Source of the DNA: an uncultured Eggerthellaceae bacterium
Lineage (GTDB): Bacteria; Actinomycetota; Coriobacteriia; Coriobacteriales; Eggerthellaceae
DNA: 64,000 nt
NCBI GenBank assembly: GCA_910588095.1
Contig: CAJUQH010000004.1
Location: 75,527-139,526, forward strand
Direction of reading: 5' to 3'
The notes below the pieces were generated by a model. That model saw only the letters and a list, made by a program, of their open reading frames with translations, did no database searches and had not been told where the DNA came from. Positions 8,981 through 17,299 of this stretch are shown here, piece after piece (the first letter of the stretch is position 1; the number at the start of each line of letters is the position of its first letter). Position numbers and translations under genes: made by a program.

Positions 8981-9511
8981 CTAGGCGTTGGCGCCAGCGC
9001 CCTCGATGGCGCTCGCCACCTTCAGCGCCGCCTCGGTGATGGTGAGGCCGCCCACGTCGACGGTCACTTCCGCGTACTGCTCGTACAGCGGCTTGCGCTC
9101 GTCGAACAGGCCACGCAGGCTCATGCCCATGCCGTTGCGCATGACCACGCCGCGCTCGGAGAAGTCGCTCAAGCGCTCGCATAGCGCGTCGTAGCCCAGG
9201 CGCAGGTACACCACGGTGCCCAGCGACGCCAGATGCGCCATGCCCTCGTCGGAGTACACCGCCGATCCGCCCGTGGCTATGATGGTGCCGTGGCAGTCCA
9301 TGGACTTGAGCACCTGGTTCTCCACGGCGATGAAGCCCTCGGGGCCGCACGCGTCGATGAGCCGCTGCAGCGTCTTGTCGCACTGCTGCTGTATGACAAG
9401 GTCGGCATCGACGAAGTCGTAGTTCATCACCTTGGCGAGCACCACGCCCAGCGTCGACTTGCCCGCGCCGGGCATGCCGATGAGCACGATGTTGTCTTTT
9501 GCGTCGGCCAT
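8981..9511 (-). CDS. aroK: Shikimate kinase
   Basis: Phosphorylates shikimate with ATP in aromatic amino acid synthesis. The 176-residue protein begins with a P-loop GMPGAGKST (residues 12-20), then DADLVIQQQ (shikimate-binding Asp), a GGSAVYS segment matching the GGG region of shikimate kinases, and the RL...RR-like lid region in a divergent form. GGGAGG sits before the ATG at 9511. No other aro gene is adjacent, and the substrate-binding region is not canonical. A related small kinase of different specificity is therefore the main alternative. Confidence 0.78.
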   Translation of the reverse strand: MADAKDNIVLIGMPGAGKSTLGVVLAKVMNYDFVDADLVIQQQCDKTLQRLIDACGPEGFIAVENQVLKSMDCHGTIIATGGSAVYSDEGMAHLASLGTVVYLRLGYDALCERLSDFSERGVVMRNGMGMSLRGLFDERKPLYEQYAEVTVDVGGLTITEAALKVASAIEGAGANA

Positions 9512-9669
9512 TGGCGCCTCCCATCTTCCTTTGCTTCCATTCTCTCATATCGCAGGGCCGGGGAAGGCTCCGGCGCCGTGCGCGGCAGTGCATATCCACA
9601 CTCACACGCAGGTCGAACCCAGGCTAGCCCGAGCCGCGCGGCGCGCGATAGTGCGCCAGATTCGCGCGA

Positions 9670-9712
9670 GAGCGCGCTCGAGTGGCCTTCGCGCCACGAG
9701 AAAGGCGCGCTC
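9670..9712. repeat. Nested hairpin downstream of the DUF2207 gene
   Basis: A perfect 7-bp outer stem (GAGCGCG 9670-9676, CGCGCTC 9706-9712) encloses a near-perfect inner stem (9677-9685 with 9694-9700). It lies 20-60 bases after the stop of the minus-strand DUF2207 gene, where it could end that transcript, but no U-run follows. Confidence 0.4.
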
Positions 9713-9731
9713 GGAACGCGAAGATGGCGTG

Positions 9732-11708
9732 CTAGCGCGCGCCGCCCCCGCCGCCGAAGCCGCCACCGCCCCCAACAGAGAACCCGCCGCCCCCGCCGAA
9801 GCCGCCCGAGAAGCCGCTGCCGCCCTTGGCAGCCGCCAGCGCCTGCTGCGCCGTCGAGAACGTGTTGGCCACGCTGGCTTGGAACATGTCGGACACGCTG
9901 GGCATGAGCGTGCCGCTCGCGCCATGCATGGGCATGTACCACACGTACCACGGCATGTACCCGTAGCCTGGGGCCGAGACGGCCTGCTCGAACAGCTCGG
10001 GCACTGCGTCCTGCAGCTCCTTGATGGTGCGCTTCGCCACGCCGAAAAGGTAGGCGTACACCATGAACTGGCCCCACACCTTCACGTCGGTGGGCGGGCG
10101 CTCGTCCAGGCGCGAGAAGTCGCGCAGCCAGTTGCGCAGCGCCTTGCAGCGGGCCGCTATGTTGTTGCCCCGCAGCGTGCGGCGCGGCATGTAGTTGGCG
10201 ATGACCGCCAGCGCGATGCCCGTGGGCACCATGGCCAGCGCCGGGATGAAGTCGCCCATCATAACCGAAAGCGCGATGCCCACCACGATGTACAGCGTCG
10301 CCATCGCCCCTACCACCGTAGCCATCTTCTTCGACTTGACCTCGAAGAAGCCCTTGGCGTTTGCCTCGGCCGACAGCAGGCCCTGCCACTTGTTCATGCC
10401 GTCGATGTACGCCTGGGGGTTGTCTTTGCCGAAGCTGCCGATGCTGCCGAGCCAAAGCGACGTGGCGCCCTGGCCGATCGTGCCGAACAGCAGGTCGAGC
10501 GCTGCCCGCTCGATAGGGCTCACAGGCGTGGCCACCGCGGGCTCCACGCGGGTTATGTAGTAGTCGTCCACCATCTTGCCGCGAGCGTCAGGGTAGCTGC
10601 CCTTGTCCAAGCGCAGCAGCCCCTTCTGCGCCATGGCCATGACCGTGGCGGTGAAGTCGTCGTTGCTCTCGTGGTTCCAGCGCCACAGCCGCCCGATGAG
10701 CGCCGGCTCCATGCCCGGCTCGGGCACGTCGCGCCAGTACTCGCCCGTGAAGTCGGGGGTGTGCTCGCGCCCGTACTTGCGGAACAGCAGCAGCGCCACG
10801 GCCAGCGCCGCCACGCAGGCAACGATGATGGCCACGATGTAGAGCAGCGCCATGGTGCGCTGGGTGTTCGCTGCGTCAGCCCAGCTCTCCTCCTCGGAAA
10901 GCACCGTGTCCAGTCGCGTGACGCCCTGGTTGGCCGCCGCGGCCTCGGGGCTCAGCGCCGTGAGCCACTGCCGCGGGAACAGCACGCGCGCCTCGGCGTA
11001 CTGGCCCGCCTTCACCAGGGGCACCTGGTAGGCCACCGTGCCGTCAGGCTTCACCTCCACCACGCCGTCAAGCGGGCCGTGGCCCCATGCGCGCACGTTC
11101 TCGCCCGGCGTCACCGTGGCGCCCTCGGGCACCGGCAACGCGATGGTCAGGCTCACGTCCTCCGAGGCGCCCGCCCACTGGTCGCCGACGTACTTCCAGT
11201 AGAGCTCGGCCACGTCGTCGTAGGGCTGCACGGCATTGGCCACCTCGTAGTCGACCTCGAACACCACGCTGCCGTCGGTCACGTCGAAGAAGGCGTATAC
11301 GGTATCGCGGGCCGAGTCGAAGGAGTAGGCGTCGCGGGAGGGGCCGCCTGCCTCGCGCCATGGCAGCTGGAAGGCCACCGAGGGCAGCGAGGTCCAATTG
11401 CCCACCACGGTGCCCGCACTGTCGATGCGGGCCATGCGCAGCGCGTTGATGCGCACCTCGGCGTTGCCTGGCAGGTTGCCACCCAGCGTCCACCACACGG
11501 CCGAGAAGGTGCCGTCGAAGTCGAAGGTGCGCCGCTCCACCACGCGCAAGCCAGCGTCGGTCTGGGCTTGGGCGGTCATGGTCACCTGGGGGCACGTGTA
11601 GCTCTTGGCGTAGGCCGGCTGCGGCGCCATGGCCGCGCCCCCCAGCGCCAGCACTGCCGCCACGGCCAGGGCTAGCGCGGCGGTCTTCGCCTTCAGCGTC
11701 TGAAGCAT
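9732..11708 (-). CDS. DUF2207 domain membrane protein with glycine-rich tail
   Basis: A 658-residue envelope protein. Residues 1-35 are a signal peptide (ends AYAKS). An extracytoplasmic DUF2207 region follows (about 36-265), containing the WW and EVDYEVANAVQPYDDVAELYW segments seen in the family. A transmembrane helix (about 290-310) comes next, then a cytoplasmic part with ALIGRLWRWNHE and a second pair of hydrophobic helices (around 470-515). It ends in an extremely glycine-rich tail. The function of DUF2207 is unknown; the family often occurs with LemA, as here. It is the last gene of a lemA / small membrane protein / DUF2207 run, with close spacing and one strand. Confidence 0.87.
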   Translation of the reverse strand: MLQTLKAKTAALALAVAAVLALGGAAMAPQPAYAKSYTCPQVTMTAQAQTDAGLRVVERRTFDFDGTFSAVWWTLGGNLPGNAEVRINALRMARIDSAGTVVGNWTSLPSVAFQLPWREAGGPSRDAYSFDSARDTVYAFFDVTDGSVVFEVDYEVANAVQPYDDVAELYWKYVGDQWAGASEDVSLTIALPVPEGATVTPGENVRAWGHGPLDGVVEVKPDGTVAYQVPLVKAGQYAEARVLFPRQWLTALSPEAAAANQGVTRLDTVLSEEESWADAANTQRTMALLYIVAIIVACVAALAVALLLFRKYGREHTPDFTGEYWRDVPEPGMEPALIGRLWRWNHESNDDFTATVMAMAQKGLLRLDKGSYPDARGKMVDDYYITRVEPAVATPVSPIERAALDLLFGTIGQGATSLWLGSIGSFGKDNPQAYIDGMNKWQGLLSAEANAKGFFEVKSKKMATVVGAMATLYIVVGIALSVMMGDFIPALAMVPTGIALAVIANYMPRRTLRGNNIAARCKALRNWLRDFSRLDERPPTDVKVWGQFMVYAYLFGVAKRTIKELQDAVPELFEQAVSAPGYGYMPWYVWYMPMHGASGTLMPSVSDMFQASVANTFSTAQQALAAAKGGSGFSGGFGGGGGFSVGGGGGFGGGGGAR

Positions 11709-11753
11709 CTTCTGGGGCCTCCCCTTCTCCCAGCAGCCGAGCAGCTAACGGGC

Positions 11754-12116
11754 TCAGCGGCTCCACGGCCAGCGGCGGATGACCCGCGCCCGCTGGCTCG
11801 CATCTTTATAGTGCGGGTGGTTCTTCACGAACACATGGCGGCACCATCGGGTGACGCCCAGGCCCACCAAGCCCACCGCCAGGCAGCTCACGCCCAGTTC
11901 GAGCACGGCGCCGTTGCCTTCCAGCAGCGCGTAGAGCGAGAGCATGGCGCAGAACGCCGAAAGCGCGGCGGTTATCCAGGTGAACATGACGATGACCACC
12001 TCTTTGGCCCGCGTCGACCCGCGCACGAGGCTCACGACCAGGTACACCACCGCGGCCAGCACCGCCAAGCCGGCGATGAGCGGCACGATGCGGGAAAGTC
12101 GGGCGAGGAATCCCAT
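11754..12116 (-). CDS. Small three-helix membrane protein between lemA and DUF2207
   Basis: A 120-residue protein with hydrophobic helices at about residues 10-32, 40-62 and 70-88, then a basic cytoplasmic tail ending WPWSR. I do not recognise a family. It lies 36 bases after lemA and 45 before the DUF2207 gene on the same strand, so it probably belongs to the same membrane complex or stress operon. The start is the only ATG that keeps the first helix. Confidence 0.7.
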   Translation of the reverse strand: MGFLARLSRIVPLIAGLAVLAAVVYLVVSLVRGSTRAKEVVIVMFTWITAALSAFCAMLSLYALLEGNGAVLELGVSCLAVGLVGLGVTRWCRHVFVKNHPHYKDASQRARVIRRWPWSR

Positions 12117-12152
12117 AGGGCAGCTTGCGGCTTGCGGGCAACCGGGCGGCAG

Positions 12153-12695
12153 CTAGAACTGCACCTGGGGCGCGGTCTCGGCGCCAGCAGCGGCGTCGAA
12201 GCTCTCGCGCGGCTTGAACGCGCCCGAGAACAGCACGCCGGGGAACGTCTGGATGGCGTTGTTGTACGTCATGACCGTGTCGTTGTATGACTGGCGCATG
12301 TAGCTTATCTTATCCTCGGTCTCGGCCAGTTGGCTTTGCAGCTGCTGGAAGTTGGCGTTGGCCTTGAGGTCGGGGTACGCCTCGGCCACGGCGAACAGGC
12401 TCTTGAGCGCGCCGGTGAGCACGTTGTCGGCCTCCATCTTGCCAGCCGGGGTGGTGGCGCTCATCACGCCAGCGCGGGCGGCGGTCACCTCGTCCAAGGT
12501 TCCGCGCTCGTGGCTCGCATAGCCCTTAACCGTTTCCACCAGGTTGGGAATGAGGTCGAGCCTGCGCTGGAGCTGCACGTCTACCTGGGCCCACGCATTG
12601 TCGACGCGGTTGCGCAAGCGCACTAGGTTGTTGTACAGCGCGATGGCCGCTATGACCAGCACGACGACGATGGCGATGACGATGATCGTGAGCAT
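12153..12695 (-). CDS. lemA: LemA family protein
   Basis: A 180-residue membrane-anchored protein with one N-terminal helix (about residues 2-22), then the LemA signature YNNLVRLRNRVDNAWAQVDV and RRLDLIPNLVETVKGYA, and the middle motif AYPDLKANANFQQLQ. The remainder is predicted to be a helical bundle. LemA proteins are widespread, with no settled function; they often precede DUF2207 or TPM-domain proteins. It is the first gene of a three-gene minus-strand run. GGAAGG lies before the ATG. The 124-base spacer upstream carries a possible -10 TAAGAT on the minus strand. Confidence 0.94.
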   Translation of the reverse strand: MLTIIVIAIVVVLVIAAIALYNNLVRLRNRVDNAWAQVDVQLQRRLDLIPNLVETVKGYASHERGTLDEVTAARAGVMSATTPAGKMEADNVLTGALKSLFAVAEAYPDLKANANFQQLQSQLAETEDKISYMRQSYNDTVMTYNNAIQTFPGVLFSGAFKPRESFDAAAGAETAPQVQF

Positions 12696-12819
12696 AAGAG
12701 GGACCTTCCGTGCGGCGGGGCGCCCGGCGAGTGCGGGCGCTTTCTCTCAAGGATATCTTACCATGGGCCGCGCCGCGGTCCTGCTATGTAACCGCCATGT
12801 AAGGTTGGGGCGGCGCCCC

Positions 12820-15237
12820 TTAGGCCAAGCCGACCGTGTAGGCCACCCGGCAGATGGAAGCGCTCGCCTCCTTGAGCTGCGGCAGCAAAGCGTCAGGGAT
12901 GGCGAAGCGATAGCTCATGGGCACCTTGGTGCCATAGGACGCCATCGTGAGCGCTGCAAGCTTCGTCGGGTCGCCTTCGGTCGCGGAAGCCCCCAGCGCG
13001 AACGAGAGCGTTGGCTGCGCGGCGCCGCCGACGAGCGCTTCGAGGCGCACCTGCGAGGCGTTGGCTCCGAACACCTGGGTCGCACCGGGCAGCGGCTCGC
13101 ATTCCACCTCGGCCACCTTCAACGGCTCGCCGCAAAGCGACATGATGTAGCTTTGAGCTGGCTCTTGCTCCTCGAGCCCCAGCACGTCCACCTTGGCTTC
13201 CACCGCCTGCGGCACGTCAGCTTTTATAACTGAAGTCCATTGTGCGTAATAGCGCGTATTGGGGCTTATGCCCTCAATGCTTTGAGCGCTATCAGTAGCT
13301 ATCAGCTTTCCGCCCGCCGGACTGTCATACCAGCCATTGAACGCATAACCCGCCCTAACCGGAGCCGCTGGAGTCTTTGCTGCTCCTGTGCCGTCGGCGC
13401 CATACGCATGCGTAACACGAGTTTTAGCCCCGTCCTCCCAGGCTCCAATTCCCGCATCCCAAACGATATCGCACCGCCATCTTGCGTGATATGTAACAAA
13501 GGCAGCACGTGCAGGGGCGGTAGTGCTTGTTGTTATTTGCGATTGCCACGACTCGTCATCGAACCAACCATCAAATGACCACCCTGCCCCTCTTATTGCA
13601 GCATCCGGGATAGGAAGCGCGCCCGTAGAAACGATAGGAACATCATTGAATATCAACCGGTCAGATACCGCACCCGCACCATTTGTATCCCAGCTAGCTA
13701 AAACGTTTCTTTCCGACCCATTAAGCGCGAAGCACCACGTGCCATAAGGGAGCGTCCTGTAATCGGCAGAAACCGGAAGGGTGGTCCATGGGCCAAAGGA
13801 TGACGTCGAGTATTTTACTGACGTCACGCCTGTACCACTCGCATTAACTCCCGCGCGTATCTGGCCACCAACCTGATTGCGATACCAGAATGAACCATCA
13901 TAGAACCGAAACGTACTATATGCGCCACAGTATTCGAGGTATCGGTACTTCTCGTGAGTAGGTTGGGTAACTTGAACATAGCCGGAACCGCCCGTCAGCC
14001 ATATATTCATCAAGCGTCCTATCTCTATGGTAGTCGTGGACGCAGCATATGTTTGAGCAATTTGGCCAGAATCGAGTTCATCCAAAACGCCAAATGAGAA
14101 AGCCAGCCCAGGACTCGACCACGCAGAAGATATGACAGCGTTCGACAATTTGACCGTGATGGCAGAGGGGTCAACCTCGGGAAGGTCATCATCGGTCGAG
14201 GACAAAGCGACCATGGCGATGAGTTGCGGGGAGCTCTCTGCTAAAGAGGTGGCTGGCAGGCTCACGGTGGGTATCGCGTGGAAGACATCGGGGCTGATGG
14301 AGGTCACGGTCGCAGACGCGTTGATGGTCGTGAGCTTTGCGCAGGCCTCAAGCGCGCCTGCGGCTATGGTGGTGCAGCCCTCTCGGATGGTTATCTCGAT
14401 GGCTCCGGCTGGGACGCGGAGCAGGGTCGTGAGGTCAGATGTATAGAGAAGACCATTCTCCGAGGCGAATGCTGCGCCGTCCTCCACGGAGATGGCATCC
14501 ACCAGCGAGCAATGCGAGAACTTGCCAGGGTCTGCCACCTCCGCTTCCCTAGGAAGGAGGACGGCGCCCACCCTGCCCTCGGGAATGAGCAGGAGGCGGG
14601 TCTTGTCGGCGCTGTAGAGCGCGCCATCGAAAGATGAGTAGTCTTGGTTGCCTTCGGCGACGGCGACGCTCGCCACGTCGCTCGAGCGGAACGCGCGGTC
14701 GTCGACATCGCTCACACTCGCGGGCAACATAACGTCAGTCACGCCTGAGAGATAGAAGGCGTAAGCGGCTATGGAGGCGAGGGTGTAGTTGACGTTCTCA
14801 TAGGCAACGGATTCAGGGAGCATGAGGGTTCCGGCATCAGCCTCCGAGGCCCCGACGAGCTCGATGGTCGATTCGTCGATGACGGCGAAGGTCAGGCCAT
14901 CGACCGTGAAGGAGCCGATGACAGGCTCGCTGTCAAGAATGACATCGGAGTTGATGAAGCCGTTTGGCTTGCCAACCAACCCCGATGCAAGCATCGGGGC
15001 TACAGGCGAGCCTTCCGCATCCTGCTCAGCGCTGATTTCTTGGGGCTCCCCCAAGGAAGAGTCAGCAGAAGCATTCGACTGGTCAGGCAGGCCCGACGCT
15101 ACGGCTTCAGCGCCATCTGTACTAGAACCTTCCCCTTCTGCGAGCGCAGAAGCAGGCACCAAGGCAAGCGAAAGCAGTGCTGCGACAAGGCAGGCAAATA
15201 TCTTGCGTGCAAGCACGAATGAGGCGGACGTTCCCAT
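12820..15237 (-). CDS. Secreted BspA-like / Listeria-Bacteroides repeat surface protein A
   Basis: An 805-residue secreted protein, probably interacting with host or neighbouring cells. Residues 1-33 are a signal peptide (ASALA cleavage). A BspA-like leucine-rich repeat region (about 120-330) follows, with segments such as LPASVSDVDDRAFRSSDVAS and ITIREGCTTIAAGALEACA. A lower-GC middle region then carries Listeria/Bacteroides-type repeats (RAGYAFNGWYDSPAGG), and a short conserved tail ends the protein. No LPXTG or C-terminal membrane anchor is visible, so its attachment is unknown. The first ~350 residues are closely similar to surface protein B at 48675-52064; the rest is unrelated. GGGAGGAG precedes the ATG but is buried in a hairpin, and a structured leader lies upstream. 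Confidence 0.88.
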   Translation of the reverse strand: MGTSASFVLARKIFACLVAALLSLALVPASALAEGEGSSTDGAEAVASGLPDQSNASADSSLGEPQEISAEQDAEGSPVAPMLASGLVGKPNGFINSDVILDSEPVIGSFTVDGLTFAVIDESTIELVGASEADAGTLMLPESVAYENVNYTLASIAAYAFYLSGVTDVMLPASVSDVDDRAFRSSDVASVAVAEGNQDYSSFDGALYSADKTRLLLIPEGRVGAVLLPREAEVADPGKFSHCSLVDAISVEDGAAFASENGLLYTSDLTTLLRVPAGAIEITIREGCTTIAAGALEACAKLTTINASATVTSISPDVFHAIPTVSLPATSLAESSPQLIAMVALSSTDDDLPEVDPSAITVKLSNAVISSAWSSPGLAFSFGVLDELDSGQIAQTYAASTTTIEIGRLMNIWLTGGSGYVQVTQPTHEKYRYLEYCGAYSTFRFYDGSFWYRNQVGGQIRAGVNASGTGVTSVKYSTSSFGPWTTLPVSADYRTLPYGTWCFALNGSERNVLASWDTNGAGAVSDRLIFNDVPIVSTGALPIPDAAIRGAGWSFDGWFDDESWQSQITTSTTAPARAAFVTYHARWRCDIVWDAGIGAWEDGAKTRVTHAYGADGTGAAKTPAAPVRAGYAFNGWYDSPAGGKLIATDSAQSIEGISPNTRYYAQWTSVIKADVPQAVEAKVDVLGLEEQEPAQSYIMSLCGEPLKVAEVECEPLPGATQVFGANASQVRLEALVGGAAQPTLSFALGASATEGDPTKLAALTMASYGTKVPMSYRFAIPDALLPQLKEASASICRVAYTVGLA

Positions 15238-15245
15238 GCGGCCGG

Positions 15246-15286
15246 CTCCTCCCGAGTATGTATGTTCCCGTCATACTGCGGAGGAG
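15246..15286 (-). promoter_or_regulatory. Hairpin that buries the ribosome binding site of surface protein A
   Basis: On the minus strand the Shine-Dalgarno GGGAGGAG (plus 15246-15253), 8 bases before the ATG, can pair with CTCCTCC (plus 15280-15286). A second 6-bp helix continues it (15255-15260 with 15272-15277) around an 11-nt loop, and the two helices are split by a 2x2 internal loop. This would block initiation unless it is opened. Its position just after the pseudoknot leader fits a translational switch; that link is inference. Confidence 0.55.
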
Positions 15287-15344
15287 GCCGCGAACTCGCT
15301 GTTGCCCCTTCAAGGTGTTCTCATCCTTGAGGCGTTCTCGAAAA

Positions 15345-15527
15345 CGAGGAGGGCATCCACCACAGTCGTCACAACAGCAAGATGCGAACAACCCAGAGAT
15401 GATTCCGGAAAGCACGTCCTTGAAAGGCAGATGCCCTCTTCGTTCCGTGCTCGACAGAACCATGACTGGAAAAGGAAGATACATATTCGGTTGTCCGCGA
15501 CTTCCTAACGGAAACGCTGTTGTGACA
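15345..15527 (-). ncRNA. Structured 5' leader with pseudoknot, copy A
   Basis: Read on the minus strand, the leader can form three nested helices. P1 is 15516-15526 with 15368-15378 (11 bp perfect). P2 is 15489-15498 with 15384-15393 (10 bp, one G-U). P3 is 15446-15451 with 15411-15416 (6 bp), closing a 29-nt loop. That loop carries GAGGGCATC (plus 15430-15438), which is complementary to GATGCCCTC just 3' of P1 (plus 15349-15357). This would make a hairpin-loop/3'-tail pseudoknot. The same arrangement with different helix sequences precedes surface protein B. I cannot match it to a known riboswitch class. Confidence 0.6.
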
Positions 15528-15533
15528 GCTTGC

Positions 15534-15562
15534 AGTCTAGCAAGCGGCCGCACAGCGCGCAA
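15534..15562 (-). promoter_or_regulatory. Promoter of surface protein A
   Basis: On the minus strand, TTGCGC (plus 15557-15562), a 17-nt spacer and TAGACT (plus 15534-15539). The first helix of the leader starts 7 bases after the -10 box, so transcription would begin at or next to the structure. The same -35 hexamer and the same 7-base spacing occur at surface protein B. Confidence 0.55.
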
Positions 15563-15570
15563 GACGCAAT

Positions 15571-15602
15571 CTTCCAGGCCCGCATCGCAGGCGGCCTGGA
15601 AG
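15571..15602 (-). terminator. Putative terminator after ispE
   Basis: A perfect 10-bp stem (15571-15580 with 15593-15602) with a 12-nt loop, 27 bases after the ispE stop on the minus strand. It is followed by ATTGCGTCTT, only weakly U-rich. It separates ispE from the surface protein A promoter. Confidence 0.55.
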
Positions 15603-15628
15603 CCGCTGGAGGATAAGGAAAGGGCCCG

Positions 15629-16690
15629 CTACACCACAGCAGCGCGAAGGCCTGAGAACGTGGTGGCCCGCGCCCACCAGCCGCGCTGCTGTGCCGCGGC
15701 CGCTATGGTGCAGGCGTCGGCGAACGATGCCGTGCGAGCGAAGGTGGTGGCACCGCTGCCGCACAGCAGCACGTCCTGGGCGCCCGCCATGCCCGGCTGC
15801 TGGGCCAGCCATGCGGCCACCTCGGCCAGATCGGGCGCCAGCCGGCCGGACGCCGCCGCCAGGTTGTTGAACAGCGGCACGTCGGCAGCGCGCCCCGCCG
15901 CCTGGGCTTGGGCTAGCAGGTCGACCGGGATGGGCGCCGGCTGCTCGTCGAACGCAGCGTAGGCCTGGGCCGTCGCCACGCCAGCTGGCGGCTTCACCAG
16001 CACGAGCGCGTCCTTCATGGGCTCCAGCCGCCGCACCAGCGTGCTGCCCTTCCCCTCGAACAGCGCGCAGCCGCCCTGTAGGAAGAATGCCACGTCGGCC
16101 CCCAGATTGCAGGCCACGCTGGCCAGCACCGGGTCGTCGGGCGCCAGGCCCCACCAGCGGGCGGCCATGAGCAACGCGGCGGCGGCGTCGGACGAGCCGC
16201 CCGCCAGCCCCGCCTCGAAGGGGATGGCCTTCTCGATGCGCAGGTTGATGGCCTCGGACGCTTCGTGGCCGATGGCGCGCGCCAGTCCGTCAAGCGCCTT
16301 GAACACGAGGTTCTGCCCAACGCTCAGGTGGATGGCTTGCGGGTAGGGCGCGTTCGCCTTGTCGGCCACGTCGATGGACACCACCAGGTTGGACGCCGGG
16401 CCCCCCACGGCCTGGTGCGGCGCGTCGGCCCCTCCCGCAACTGCATGGGCCGCCTCGTCGACCGTCAGCGGGACGCGGTGCATGTGCAACGTGTCGTGCA
16501 GCGACAGGGCATGCATGACCGTGTCCACCTCGTGGTAGCCGTCGGGGCGCACGCCGCCCACGGCCAGGAACAGGTTGACCTTCGCCGGCGCGATGACGCG
16601 GCTGGCCCCCGCCCCCAGGAACGTCTCGGGCGTCCATTGGGCATCGCGGGCTGCAGCCAGCATGTCCACTTTCAACGGTTCGTTGCTCAT
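15629..16690 (-). CDS. ispE: 4-diphosphocytidyl-2-C-methyl-D-erythritol kinase
   Basis: GHMP-family kinase of the non-mevalonate isoprenoid pathway, phosphorylating CDP-ME. The 353-residue protein shows APAKVNLFLAVGGVRPDGYH near residue 35, HALSLHD, and the GHMP ATP-binding motif GLAGGSSDAAAALL in the middle; the C-terminal GSGATTFA glycine loop is present. It is slightly longer than most IspE proteins, with about 30 extra residues before the kinase fold. AAGGGG precedes the ATG. TadA lies 21 bases upstream on the same strand, so the two are probably co-transcribed. Confidence 0.95.
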   Translation of the reverse strand: MSNEPLKVDMLAAARDAQWTPETFLGAGASRVIAPAKVNLFLAVGGVRPDGYHEVDTVMHALSLHDTLHMHRVPLTVDEAAHAVAGGADAPHQAVGGPASNLVVSIDVADKANAPYPQAIHLSVGQNLVFKALDGLARAIGHEASEAINLRIEKAIPFEAGLAGGSSDAAAALLMAARWWGLAPDDPVLASVACNLGADVAFFLQGGCALFEGKGSTLVRRLEPMKDALVLVKPPAGVATAQAYAAFDEQPAPIPVDLLAQAQAAGRAADVPLFNNLAAASGRLAPDLAEVAAWLAQQPGMAGAQDVLLCGSGATTFARTASFADACTIAAAAQQRGWWARATTFSGLRAAVV

Positions 16691-16711
16691 GGCATTCCCC
16701 TTGGTCGATGG

Positions 16712-17242
16712 TCAGTTGGCGCGGCGGGCGGCGAAGAAGCCTTGCAGCAGCTGGCGGCTCTCGTCGGCCAGCACGCCCGGCGCCACCTCGAAGCGGTGAT
16801 TCAATCGCTCGTCGCCATGGATGGAGTACAGCGTGCCGCAGGCCCCCGCCTTGGCATCGGGAGCGCCGTAGACGCAGCGGCGCACACGCGCCTGATGCAT
16901 GAGGCCCGCGCACATGATGCATGGCTCCAGCGTCACGTACACCGTGCAGTCGGAAAGCCGCCACGCATCCAGCACGCGGGCGGCCTCGCTCAAAGCCAGG
17001 AACTCGGCGTGGGCCGAAGGGCTCTTGAGCGTCTCGCGCAGGTTGTGGGCGCGCGATATCACCTGGGGCTCGGCCAGAGGGCGGCGCGTGGCACGGTCGA
17101 TGGGCTCGTAGACCACCACGGCGCCGATGGGCACCTCGCCCACCTCGGCAGCACGGCGCGCCTCGTCGAGCGCCAGACGCATGTATGCCTCGTCGGCCAG
17201 GCGCTGGTCGGCGCCAACCGGGTCAAAAGCGGCAGGATTCAT
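16712..17242 (-). CDS. tadA: tRNA-specific adenosine deaminase
   Basis: Converts A34 to inosine in tRNA-Arg(ACG). The 176-residue protein has the zinc and catalytic motifs HAEFLAL (His and Glu) and PCIMCAG (two Cys), plus the N-terminal YMRLALDEARRAAEVGEVPI segment typical of TadA. The insert around YEPIDRATRRPLAE lengthens the first loop compared with the usual ~155 residues. The ribosome site is weak (AAGAAAGG about 12 bases upstream). It lies just before ispE on the same strand. Confidence 0.93.
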   Translation of the reverse strand: MNPAAFDPVGADQRLADEAYMRLALDEARRAAEVGEVPIGAVVVYEPIDRATRRPLAEPQVISRAHNLRETLKSPSAHAEFLALSEAARVLDAWRLSDCTVYVTLEPCIMCAGLMHQARVRRCVYGAPDAKAGACGTLYSIHGDERLNHRFEVAPGVLADESRQLLQGFFAARRAN

Positions 17243-17299
17243 AGGATACGCGGGCCTTTCTTGAACGTATCCTGATATTGTAGCGCAGGTGCGCCGGCT

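Noticed and set aside
15345..15527. Known riboswitch classes (c-di-GMP, cobalamin, SAM, THF, ZTP) for the leader RNA
   Set aside because: None of the consensus core sequences I know is found, and the order of helices and pseudoknot does not match them by eye. A formal Rfam scan is still needed.
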